Assembly: GCA_015494485.1 (NCBI GenBank) | Contig: WGBF01000650.1 | Location: 1-11,541 of the forward strand | From: a bacterium | GTDB lineage: Bacteria > Calditrichota > Calditrichia > RBG-13-44-9 > J042 | Direction of reading: 5' to 3' | Length of the DNA: 11,541 nucleotides | In this document: positions 5,061-11,541 of the stretch, one piece after another | Numbering within the stretch: the first letter of the stretch is position 1 | Layout of the letters: every line of letters starts with the position of its first letter | The notes under the pieces: model-generated | Databases searched by the model: none | What the model saw: only the letters and a program-made list of their open reading frames with translations | What the model was told of the DNA's origin: nothing | Position numbers and translations under genes: made by a program

Positions 5061-7625
5061 ATGACACTCCGATGGGTGTTTTTTATCCTCTGGTTTCCAT
5101 TTTTAGTCACCGGGAAAGACATCCCGATCGAAGTCCTCAACCCGCCAACGCAAACGGAAATGTTAACCTCAATAAATAGGCTACAAACCGTTCACTGGCC
5201 CGATTCGCCGATCCCTGCGCCGAAATATTTTCCCCACCTTACGCGAATTACCCCCGACACGGTATTGCTCACCTGGGGGGATGGCCGGACTGGACGTTAC
5301 GTAATCATGGGGCACTTGTTGGACATTCGGTCTCCGGATTTTACCCGGGAATTTTCACTCCCCAATGAAAATTTCACAGAACTGGAAAATATCGTCGCAG
5401 CCAGTAATGGGCGGGGCAACACGATTATTGTTTCTGCGGGAGAAAAACAATTATACTATCAATGGTTTAACGGCCCCTCACTCATACCCAACGGCATCCA
5501 CACCATCAATCGTACCTATTATTCCGGCTTAAATGTAGCTGTTAACAATAAAGGCATTGCACTGGTTGCCGGACTGTTCAACGAACCATTCAAATATATT
5601 GTTCTCATCGATTCCTCCACGGTAATAGAGCCTTCATTTCACCCGCCGTTTAACTGGCTATTGAGCGACCAGGCTATTGCAACCGATACAACAGGGAATT
5701 TTTATCTTTTTTATCGGGCTCCGTACCAGAATGAATTGCAACTATTAATTGTTACTCCGGAAGGGGAAAAGAAGGATGAGATTTCCATTGAAGTATCACG
5801 GTCCTACCCGGACCCTAAAATTATTTCTGTAACGCCGGATTACATGCTATTGGTTTGGAGAAAAAGTGTTTTTACAAACAACCAAGATTATTATGAATTA
5901 ACCGGGCGTTTCTACCATATTCCTTCAAATACCCTCAGTGCCCCATTTCTGTTGACTCCCGAACAGTTTTACACCAATTATTTTCCTTATGCGTTAACAC
6001 AATTACCCAATAATGAATTTCTGGTGGTTATCGGAAGTGGCCAAACGCTGACCTTTCGCCGTTTTAGTGCCACCGGTCAACTTATTAGTGCCTTTTCTAC
6101 CCAATTGAATTCCGGGGAACATTTTGGCTCCATCGCCAGAATTGACATTCCCCGGCAAACAGACACCCGTGTTCCCCTTCTGGTTAAAGGTCGTTTTGAA
6201 CGTACCTTTCGATTTCTGATAGTCAATTTAACGGACTCTGTTACCGCCAATTACGGGTTTGTGATTGCAGATTCTACCGGGGCCTTTCAGGAAGCGCCGG
6301 TGGTTCAGAAAAGCCTTACCGGTGGTTATGCGGTGGTATGGAAAGACTTCCGGCAGGGGTATCCGCAATTCCGGATTACAACATCCGTGCCGGGGCGCGC
6401 CTCTCCGATTTTTGACAAACCACTGATTCCGGCGTACAACGGGCTCCGCATCGAAAGCATGGCTGCGGATAAAACCGACCAGTACGTAATTATTTATTCC
6501 CGGGAGGAAAAATGGTCTATCATTCATCTCATCTGGCAAACACTCTCGGCCAGTTCGGGCGCCATTTCGCCACCGGATACGTTTTATAAGGGGCATCCCC
6601 AGGCCATGCGCATTCATGGATTCCAGTCCCGTTACCTGGTATCCGCGCGCTGGAATACCCAATATGTATCGGACAATAAAGTCACTATCGCACTGCACAG
6701 TCGTTCGCCTTCACCCCTGGTACAAAATGTGGTGTATATGGAACCCCCCACTGCAAAAGTCCAGCAATGCGCCATAAACGATTCCGGCCATGTCGCCATA
6801 TTAGCCCGCGTGGACAACCAGTATGTATTTAAAATTGTCACCTTTCTGGGGGAAGTTGTTGTTCCGGAAACAAAAATTGCCATACCCGGTGATATAGAAA
6901 TTGAAGAAATTCTATCCGCCGTATTGGACAATGCTAACAACGTTACCTTTGTTGCCCGGATAGATCCAGATATCAAAGTTTATGGTTCCAGATATTTGCA
7001 GCGCTATATCATTGTTCATCTAACGCCTTCCAACGGGCACCTGGCGATGATGTATTCCGACACACCTCCCCGTTTACGGGCATTAAAGAATCACCTGGTG
7101 GGCGCGTTTATCTCAGTGGACAATCGATTAATCCTAAACATGTTCAATTTTGCACTAAATATCTGGAAGCGATACGTCATTGCCGATTATGCCGGAGCTT
7201 ATTTTAAGCGCCCTTACCAGGCGGACGGGTTTGTCAGAGATGGTGAATTGTACGTATTTCACGAAAGCCCCGAAGTACCAAATAACGGCCTGGATGTCGT
7301 ACTTCAGCGTTTTGAACTACCGCTGGAGGGCACTATTTTGCCCAGAGTCCCCCTACCGTATGCTGGAAAAGATGCGCTGTATCCACCATTTCCCAATCCA
7401 ACCCGGAATACCGTGCAACTGGTAGTTCATTTGAAATTTTTAAATCGTGTAACCATTGACGTGTACAATGTGAACGGCCAAAAGGTTAAAACACTGTATG
7501 AGGGTGTGCTGGGGTCTGGGAACCATTTGCTTACCCTATCGGTGGCGGATCTTCCATCCGGGATATATTTCTTGCGGCTCCACGCGTTTGACACGTCCGT
7601 TCAAAAGCTAATTGTGCTCAGGTAA
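5061..7625 (+). CDS. Large secreted protein with T9SS (por) type A C-terminal sorting domain
   Basis: An 854-residue secreted protein. Its N-terminal signal peptide is MTLRWVFFILWFPFLVTG. The last 80 residues or so form a type IX secretion sorting domain: YPPFPNPTRNTVQL, then VTIDVYNVNGQKVKTLYEG, then LPSGIYFLRLHA and QKLIVLR. This domain directs passage through the T9SS outer-membrane channel, where it is normally cut off. The body appears all-beta with degenerate motifs of the form VxWxxxRxGxxxI at about residues 68-84, 260-276 and 421-437, suggesting a beta-propeller-like repeat. No catalytic motif was recognised, so it may be a surface or adhesive protein. The start at 5061 is preferred over an in-frame ATG at 4992. 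It has GGGAGGG at 5050-5056, directly precedes the signal peptide, and does not overlap the upstream gene. Confidence 0.82.
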   Translation: MTLRWVFFILWFPFLVTGKDIPIEVLNPPTQTEMLTSINRLQTVHWPDSPIPAPKYFPHLTRITPDTVLLTWGDGRTGRYVIMGHLLDIRSPDFTREFSLPNENFTELENIVAASNGRGNTIIVSAGEKQLYYQWFNGPSLIPNGIHTINRTYYSGLNVAVNNKGIALVAGLFNEPFKYIVLIDSSTVIEPSFHPPFNWLLSDQAIATDTTGNFYLFYRAPYQNELQLLIVTPEGEKKDEISIEVSRSYPDPKIISVTPDYMLLVWRKSVFTNNQDYYELTGRFYHIPSNTLSAPFLLTPEQFYTNYFPYALTQLPNNEFLVVIGSGQTLTFRRFSATGQLISAFSTQLNSGEHFGSIARIDIPRQTDTRVPLLVKGRFERTFRFLIVNLTDSVTANYGFVIADSTGAFQEAPVVQKSLTGGYAVVWKDFRQGYPQFRITTSVPGRASPIFDKPLIPAYNGLRIESMAADKTDQYVIIYSREEKWSIIHLIWQTLSASSGAISPPDTFYKGHPQAMRIHGFQSRYLVSARWNTQYVSDNKVTIALHSRSPSPLVQNVVYMEPPTAKVQQCAINDSGHVAILARVDNQYVFKIVTFLGEVVVPETKIAIPGDIEIEEILSAVLDNANNVTFVARIDPDIKVYGSRYLQRYIIVHLTPSNGHLAMMYSDTPPRLRALKNHLVGAFISVDNRLILNMFNFALNIWKRYVIADYAGAYFKRPYQADGFVRDGELYVFHESPEVPNNGLDVVLQRFELPLEGTILPRVPLPYAGKDALYPPFPNPTRNTVQLVVHLKFLNRVTIDVYNVNGQKVKTLYEGVLGSGNHLLTLSVADLPSGIYFLRLHAFDTSVQKLIVLR

Positions 7626-7634
7626 TGGGAGTAC

Positions 7635-7665
7635 AAAAAAGCCCCGGGACCACCGGGGCTTTCTG
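7635..7665. terminator. Bidirectional terminator between convergent units
   Basis: A 10-bp perfect stem (7638-7647 with 7653-7662) with a GACCA loop lies between two convergent genes. Read on the minus strand it ends in TTTTTT, a good terminator for the glmU-like gene. Read on the plus strand it is followed only by TTTCT, a weaker tail for the T9SS-cargo gene. Confidence 0.88.
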
Positions 7666-7688
7666 AATATTCATTTCACACGCCATAA

Positions 7689-8435
7689 TTAAACAGCCAG
7701 ACGTTCCAGAAGAATTTGCTCTGCACGCTTCAACTGGTCCACATTATTAATGCCATGGGTTTCTGCCACGTCCGGCGTTTTAACGGCCACAATTTTTTCC
7801 CCGCGTTCCACGTAAATTTTAATAACATCCGGCAAATAATATTCCCCCTGATTGTTGTCATTCTTCACCAGCGGGAGGGTTTCAAACAGGGATTGGGCCT
7901 GAAATACGTAAATACCCACATTAATTTCTTTGATTTTTTTGATTTCCGGGGAAGCATCTTTTTCTTCCACAATTTGCCGGACAAATCCGTGTTCATCGCG
8001 CACAATCCGGCCGTATCCAGTGGGGTCATCCATATCGGCGGTGAGCATGGTCGCCAGGGGTTGTTCTTTTTGATGAATATCAATCAACTGCCGCAATGTT
8101 TCGGCCCGCAACAGGGGAACATCACCGGAAAGAACCAGAATGTCCCCGTCGTAGTGTTCAAAGAACGGACGCGTCTGCAAAACCGCATGCCCCGTGCCCA
8201 GTTGTTCGCTCTGAACCGCATATTCCACACCGCGTTCCCGGGTCGCCTCCATTACCATTTCCTTTTTGTGACCAACCACCAGCACCACTTTTTCCGACCC
8301 CACCGCCTGAGCCGCATCAATAACGTAGTGAATCATCGGGCGGCCATTGAGGGGATGGAGCACTTTGGGTAAATCGGACTTCATGCGTTTGCCTTTCCCG
8401 GCCGCCAAAATAACGGTTGCAATTGAACGCGCCAT
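7689..8435 (-). CDS. Stand-alone GlmU-type nucleotidyltransferase (sugar-1-phosphate uridylyltransferase)
   Basis: A 248-residue cytoplasmic enzyme equivalent to the N-terminal half of GlmU, which makes UDP-GlcNAc from UTP and GlcNAc-1-phosphate for cell-wall and lipid A synthesis. The motif LAAGKGKRMKSDLPKVLHPLNG (residues 10-31, with K24) is the NTP-binding loop. Q75 and LGTGHAV (79-85) contact the base, D105 in LSGDVPLL binds Mg2+, and GYGRIV (140-145), VEEKDA (156-161), INVGIYVF (from 171) and GINN (about 228-231) follow in GlmU order. All pyrophosphorylase residues appear intact. Normal GlmU has about 450 residues, with a left-handed beta-helix acetyltransferase domain that is absent here. 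The gene ends cleanly before a terminator, so it is not a truncation by frameshift. It could also be another sugar nucleotidyltransferase. It is the last gene of the murA-panC block, with an AAGGAG site before the ATG. Confidence 0.85.
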   Translation of the reverse strand: MARSIATVILAAGKGKRMKSDLPKVLHPLNGRPMIHYVIDAAQAVGSEKVVLVVGHKKEMVMEATRERGVEYAVQSEQLGTGHAVLQTRPFFEHYDGDILVLSGDVPLLRAETLRQLIDIHQKEQPLATMLTADMDDPTGYGRIVRDEHGFVRQIVEEKDASPEIKKIKEINVGIYVFQAQSLFETLPLVKNDNNQGEYYLPDVIKIYVERGEKIVAVKTPDVAETHGINNVDQLKRAEQILLERLAV

Positions 8436-8450
8436 TGCCTTCTCCTTGTT

Positions 8451-8494
8451 TGGGTTATCCTTGTTATCGGCGATGCCCCGGTAAGGTTAACCCA
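8451..8494 (-). promoter_or_regulatory. Inverted repeat between panC and the glmU-like gene
   Basis: TGGGTTATCCTT (8451-8462) and AAGGTTAACCCA (8483-8494) form a 12-bp stem with one mismatch around a 20-nt loop. In the transcript it lies between the panC stop and the ribosome binding site of the next gene. No U-tract follows it, so it is not a standard terminator. It could be an RNA-processing or stabilising hairpin, or an operator. Confidence 0.3.
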
Positions 8495-8502
8495 CAAAAT
8501 CC

Positions 8503-9390
8503 TTACTGTCGGGGGCTCACCAGTTGGCCCACCAATTTACCATCTTTTTCACGAATCCATGTGTTGTCAATCAATCGGGTGGTGCCAATGTAGACGGCCA
8601 GGGCAATTACGGTATTGTGGCGCACGGTGGACAGCGGTTCCAGGGTTTCAGCGTCCACAATGGCAATGTAATCGATGCGGGCATCCGGCGCTTCAGAAAT
8701 GACCGTTTTCATGGCCTGTAACAGGGTATCCACATTCCGCTCCCCCTCCCGGATGAGTTCTTCAGCCCGTGTTAAACTGCGGTACAGTACCAGCGCTTGT
8801 TGCCGTTCTTCTGAAGACAAATATTTATTTCGGGAGCTCATGGCCAGTCCGTCTACTTCGCGCACAATGGGGGCCACATCAATCTGCACATCAAAATTCA
8901 AATCGCGAACCATTTGCCGGATTATCAAAGATTGCTGGTAATCTTTTTGCCCGAATACCGCAATGTGGGGTTGGACAATATTAAACAATTTGGTAACCAC
9001 CGTGGTCACGCCGCGGAAGTGCCCCGGACGGGAAGCCCCGCACATCGTTTCGGAAAGTTTTTCCACATGGACGTATGTCAGATACGGCTGGGGATACATC
9101 GCATCGGCGGTGGGATAAAAGACCACATCCACGCCCACCTCCCGGCACAACCGCTCATCCCGATCAAAATCCCGGGGGTAGCGCTCAAAATCCTCATTGG
9201 GCCCGAATTGGGTGGGATTAACAAAAATACTCACCACCAGAATATCACATTGGGGGCGGGCGCGGCGCATCAGGCTCAGGTGCCCTTCGTGCAAATACCC
9301 CATGGTGGGCACAAATCCGATGGTTTTCCCCTGCTGCCGGTAATGTCCGGCCAATTGCTGCATTTCCCGAATGTCCGAAACAATCTTCAT
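8503..9390 (-). CDS. panC: Pantothenate synthetase
   Basis: PanC condenses D-pantoate with beta-alanine, using ATP through a pantoyl-adenylate, to make pantothenate for coenzyme A; it is a cytoplasmic dimer. The 295-residue product has every family motif. PTMGYLHEGHLSL (28-40) carries the nucleotide-binding H34-x-G-H37. FVNPTQFGPNEDFERYPR follows at about 57-73. GHFRGVTTVVTKLFNIVQP and FGQKDYQQ form the pantoate and ATP site, and GLAMSSRNKYLS is the KMSKS-like loop. Length is slightly above the usual 280 or so because of a short C-terminal tail (VGQLVSPRQ). The ATG at 9390 has AGGGG 7 nt upstream. It follows murA after a 239-bp gap and precedes the glmU-like gene by 67 bp. No panB or panD is visible in the window. 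Confidence 0.96.
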   Translation of the reverse strand: MKIVSDIREMQQLAGHYRQQGKTIGFVPTMGYLHEGHLSLMRRARPQCDILVVSIFVNPTQFGPNEDFERYPRDFDRDERLCREVGVDVVFYPTADAMYPQPYLTYVHVEKLSETMCGASRPGHFRGVTTVVTKLFNIVQPHIAVFGQKDYQQSLIIRQMVRDLNFDVQIDVAPIVREVDGLAMSSRNKYLSSEERQQALVLYRSLTRAEELIREGERNVDTLLQAMKTVISEAPDARIDYIAIVDAETLEPLSTVRHNTVIALAVYIGTTRLIDNTWIREKDGKLVGQLVSPRQ

Positions 9391-9442
9391 TTGTGTACCC
9401 CTGTTTATTCTTGTTTGAATTGGTTACGTGCTAACCGCAGCC

Positions 9443-9595
9443 CTAAAAATATTTTGGAAATTCCGGAGAGAATCTAATGAACACCCCGTAGAAGACTCCC
9501 GTTGCACCAAAACCAATTTCCCATTTTCCAGAATTAAACCCGTTCTCCCGGCCGCTTGCTTTTTCTTGATTTTCCACCGCCAGCCCGTCGTTCAT
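9443..9595 (-). CDS. Doubtful 50-residue ORF in the murA-panC gap
   Basis: The 239-bp gap between murA and panC (9391-9629) contains one open frame on the transcribed strand. It starts MNDGLAVENQEKASG and ends VFIRFSPEFPKYF. Its ATG has no Shine-Dalgarno. A TTG a little upstream, just after the murA stop, has an AAGG nearby and would give a slightly longer product. The C-terminal half is aromatic and weakly hydrophobic. No family was recognised and chance is the likelier explanation. Nothing else, such as a clear terminator, was found in this gap. Confidence 0.15.
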   Translation of the reverse strand: MNDGLAVENQEKASGRENGFNSGKWEIGFGATGVFYGVFIRFSPEFPKYF

Positions 9596-9629
9596 TTCAT
9601 GCGAACCGCACCCCGAAGTCAAATCAACC

Positions 9630-10895
9630 TTAGTAATATTTTCCGTCGTCTTCGCGGCGGATATCGGCCCCCAGTTGCTCCAGCTTGCGCTCGATTCGCT
9701 CGTATCCCCGGTCAATGTGGTACACCCGGTGGACATCGGACCGGCCCTCCGCTGCCAGAGCAGCCAGCACCAATGCAGCACTGGCCCGTAAATCCGTGCT
9801 CATCACCGGCGCTCCGATGAGTTTCTCCACCCCTTTGACAAAAGCCGAATTGTTCTTCAGCACAATATCCGCCCCCAGGCGTTGCAATTCCGGCACGTGG
9901 GTAAAGCGATCGGGGTAAATGGTATCCGTAATGACGCTGCTGCCATTGGCCAGAGCCATCAGAGCAATCCATTGGGCCTGCATATCTGTGGGATAGCCGG
10001 GATACACGGCAGTAGTCACATCTGTGGGACGTATTTCACCGCTGGCACGGATGGAAATGCTGTTTTCCTTTACCTCTAATATCCCCCCGGCTTCTTCCAG
10101 CTTGGCCAGTACTTCGGTTAAATGATTGGGTTCCGCATGGGTTACCGTTATTTCGCCGCCGGTAATTAAGCCCGCGACCAGAAAGGTGCCGGCTTCAATA
10201 CGGTCCGGAATAATAGTGTAATCCGCCGGTTCCAGTTCTTTAACACCTTGAATACGGATGGTTTTGGTACCCAGTCCTTCAATGTGGGCACCCATTTTTT
10301 GTAAAAAATGACCCAGGTCCACAATCTCCGGCTCCTCTGCGGCGTTTTCAATTACCGTTTCTCCTTCTGCCAGAACGGCGGCCATCATAATGTTGCCAGT
10401 GGCACCCACAGACGACACGTCCAGGTAAATGGGCGTACCCTGCAGTTTCTTTGCCCGGGCATTGATGTAGCCTTTGTCCAGGGTGAGCGTGGCCCCCAGC
10501 TTTTCCATGCCCTTCAGGTGCAAATCCACCGGTCGGGGTCCCCAGGCGCATCCACCGGGTAACGACACCCGCGCCTGCCCATACCGGGCCAATAAAGGTC
10601 CAAGCACGTAAATGGATGCCCGCATGGTTTTAACCAGCTCGTACGGTGCTTCCGGGAAGTTCGCATCCCGGGTGTCAATTTCCATTTGGTGATCTTCAAA
10701 CTGCACCCGGGCTCCAATTATTCGCAATAAATGCGCCATGGTACGCACATCCCGCAACTCCGGCACATTGCGGATGTGATAGACGCCCGGTGCCAGCAGC
10801 GTTGCCACCATGATGGGCAACGCGGCGTTTTTAGCACCACTAATTTCCACGGTGCCGTGTAACGGTTTTCCACCGTGAATGACAAATTTGTCCAT
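9630..10895 (-). CDS. murA: UDP-N-acetylglucosamine 1-carboxyvinyltransferase
   Basis: MurA catalyses the first committed step of peptidoglycan synthesis, moving enolpyruvate from PEP to UDP-GlcNAc in the cytoplasm. The 421-residue product is the normal length. SGAKNAALPI (19-28) carries the PEP/UDP-GlcNAc-binding K22 and N23. MRAS (91-94) carries R92. LPGGCAWGPRPVDLHL (112-127) holds the catalytic cysteine C116, so the protein should be fosfomycin-sensitive in principle. YPGYPTDMQAQ carries the Asp equivalent to E. coli D305, and the C-terminal DLRASAALVLAAL block is complete. The active-site loop reads CAWGPRP where E. coli-type enzymes have C-IGARP; I recall the former from Bacteroidota. 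An AAAGG lies upstream of the ATG at 10895. It is 84 bp downstream of recN and codirectional, probably in the same transcript. Confidence 0.97.
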   Translation of the reverse strand: MDKFVIHGGKPLHGTVEISGAKNAALPIMVATLLAPGVYHIRNVPELRDVRTMAHLLRIIGARVQFEDHQMEIDTRDANFPEAPYELVKTMRASIYVLGPLLARYGQARVSLPGGCAWGPRPVDLHLKGMEKLGATLTLDKGYINARAKKLQGTPIYLDVSSVGATGNIMMAAVLAEGETVIENAAEEPEIVDLGHFLQKMGAHIEGLGTKTIRIQGVKELEPADYTIIPDRIEAGTFLVAGLITGGEITVTHAEPNHLTEVLAKLEEAGGILEVKENSISIRASGEIRPTDVTTAVYPGYPTDMQAQWIALMALANGSSVITDTIYPDRFTHVPELQRLGADIVLKNNSAFVKGVEKLIGAPVMSTDLRASAALVLAALAAEGRSDVHRVYHIDRGYERIERKLEQLGADIRREDDGKYY

Positions 10896-10979
10896 ACGCC
10901 AAACCTTTCTGTTAACCGGGTAAATTTAACAGGGAATTCTTGCCATCAGTAGCGGAAATTACCGGCAACAAGCAACCCG

Positions 10980-11541
10980 TCACGATTTGCCGGAGGCACC
11001 GGATTCTTCCATTAAAGTCCGGGCACTCTGGCGGGCAGTATCGGTTACGGTCTCCCCACTTAACAGGCGGGCAATTTCATCCACACGCTGGTGTGCTTCC
11101 AGACGGCGCACCCGGGCAAATGTGCGGCCATCGTCCACATATTTTTCCACCACAAAATGGGCCCCCTGCTGGGAAGCAATTTGGGGCAAATGGGTAATGC
11201 ACAACACCTGATGGCTTTCCGCGAGACGGGCAATGGAACGCCCCACTGCACCGGCAATGCGGCCGGAGACCCCCACATCTATTTCATCGAAAATCAGGGT
11301 CGGCACGCGGTCAATACGGGCCAGAATGCGTTTTAAAGCCAGCATAATGCGGGAAATTTCCCCTCCGGAGGCAATTTTTTGCAGGGGTTTAAACGCTTCG
11401 CCGGGATTGGGGGAAATGAAAAATTCCACCGCATCAATGCCGGTGGCGTCCGCCTGCACGCCCCTACCCTCTATCTGCACGGGACTGTCGGCTTCCGGAA
11501 CGGTTTCAATGCTTACCTGAAATTTGGTGCCCCCCATGCCC
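10980..11541 (-). CDS. recN: DNA repair protein RecN (partial, N-terminus beyond the right edge)
   Basis: RecN is an SMC-like ATPase recruited to DNA double-strand breaks. Only the C-terminal 187 residues or so are in the window. FFISPNPGEAFKPLQKIASGGEISRIMLALK contains the ABC signature (ASGGE). TLIFDEIDVGVSG is Walker B plus D-loop, and ITHLPQIAS is the switch region; all are typical of RecN. The frame is open through the right edge. The apparent ATG at 11537 is internal: the preceding codon is Gly, as in the LGM that opens this segment in RecN proteins. The Walker A domain and coiled coil therefore lie outside the window. The stop is TGA at 10980-10982, and murA follows after 84 bp. Confidence 0.95.
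   Translation of the reverse strand, partial: GMGGTKFQVSIETVPEADSPVQIEGRGVQADATGIDAVEFFISPNPGEAFKPLQKIASGGEISRIMLALKRILARIDRVPTLIFDEIDVGVSGRIAGAVGRSIARLAESHQVLCITHLPQIASQQGAHFVVEKYVDDGRTFARVRRLEAHQRVDEIARLLSGETVTDTARQSARTLMEESGASGKS

Noticed and set aside
7716..8372. Plus-strand ORF of 218 codons opposite the glmU-like gene
   Set aside because: Composition is a His/Phe/Asn-rich mirror of the real gene, with no domain; it is an antisense shadow of a strongly conserved enzyme.
8914..9477. Plus-strand ORF of 187 codons opposite panC
   Set aside because: It is the reverse-strand shadow of PanC, rich in His and Gly, with no motif and no ribosome binding site.
11535..11537. Apparent start codon of the RecN fragment
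   Set aside because: The frame continues upstream to the window edge and RecN needs an N-terminal ATPase half, so this methionine is internal.

Overview
The window reads as ordinary chromosomal sequence from a bacterium of the FCB group (Bacteroidota, Ignavibacteria, Calditrichota and relatives). Three things point there. A secreted protein ends in a type IX secretion (T9SS, por) sorting domain. The UbiA-family prenyltransferase has the DGGGP-synthase motif pattern and sits next to maf. Several genes have strong GGGAGGG or AAGGAGG Shine-Dalgarno sites. The placement is an inference from protein signatures, and I cannot fix the genus. I see no insertion sequence, CRISPR array, prophage or defence island.

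Layout from left to right. On the minus strand, a UbiA-type prenyltransferase (419-1258) is followed 15 nt downstream by maf (1-403, cut by the left edge). A divergent intergenic region leads to a plus-strand orphan TonB-like protein (1492-2376). A minus-strand xylose-isomerase-like TIM-barrel protein (2510-3298) converges on it. Divergent from that gene is a 7Fe/8Fe-type ferredoxin (3448-3738) with a strong terminator. Next comes a tRNA pair, Arg(TCG) and Glu(CTC), closed by a perfect hairpin terminator. A leader of about 130 nt with a hairpin and a possible upstream small ORF precedes a two-gene plus-strand unit: an outer-membrane beta-barrel protein (4228-5049) and an 854-residue T9SS-sorted secreted protein (5061-7625). 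A bidirectional terminator separates this unit from a minus-strand housekeeping block transcribed right to left: recN (partial, 10980-11541), murA (9630-10895), panC (8503-9390) and a stand-alone GlmU-type uridylyltransferase domain (7689-8435).

Functionally the window mixes envelope and lipid biosynthesis (prenyltransferase, MurA, GlmU-like enzyme), cofactor synthesis (PanC), DNA repair (RecN), nucleotide sanitation (Maf), electron transfer (ferredoxin) and the cell surface (TonB-like protein, beta-barrel, T9SS cargo). The least explained part is 4037-7625: the structured leader, the small ORF overlapping the beta-barrel start, and the beta-barrel/T9SS-cargo pair with no recognisable family. 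I do not find convincing evidence of a wholly new system. The items worth following are that surface-protein unit, the DGGGP-synthase-like enzyme (possible archaeal-type ether lipid) and the GlmU that lacks its acetyltransferase half. No gene-free stretch exceeds 300 bases.
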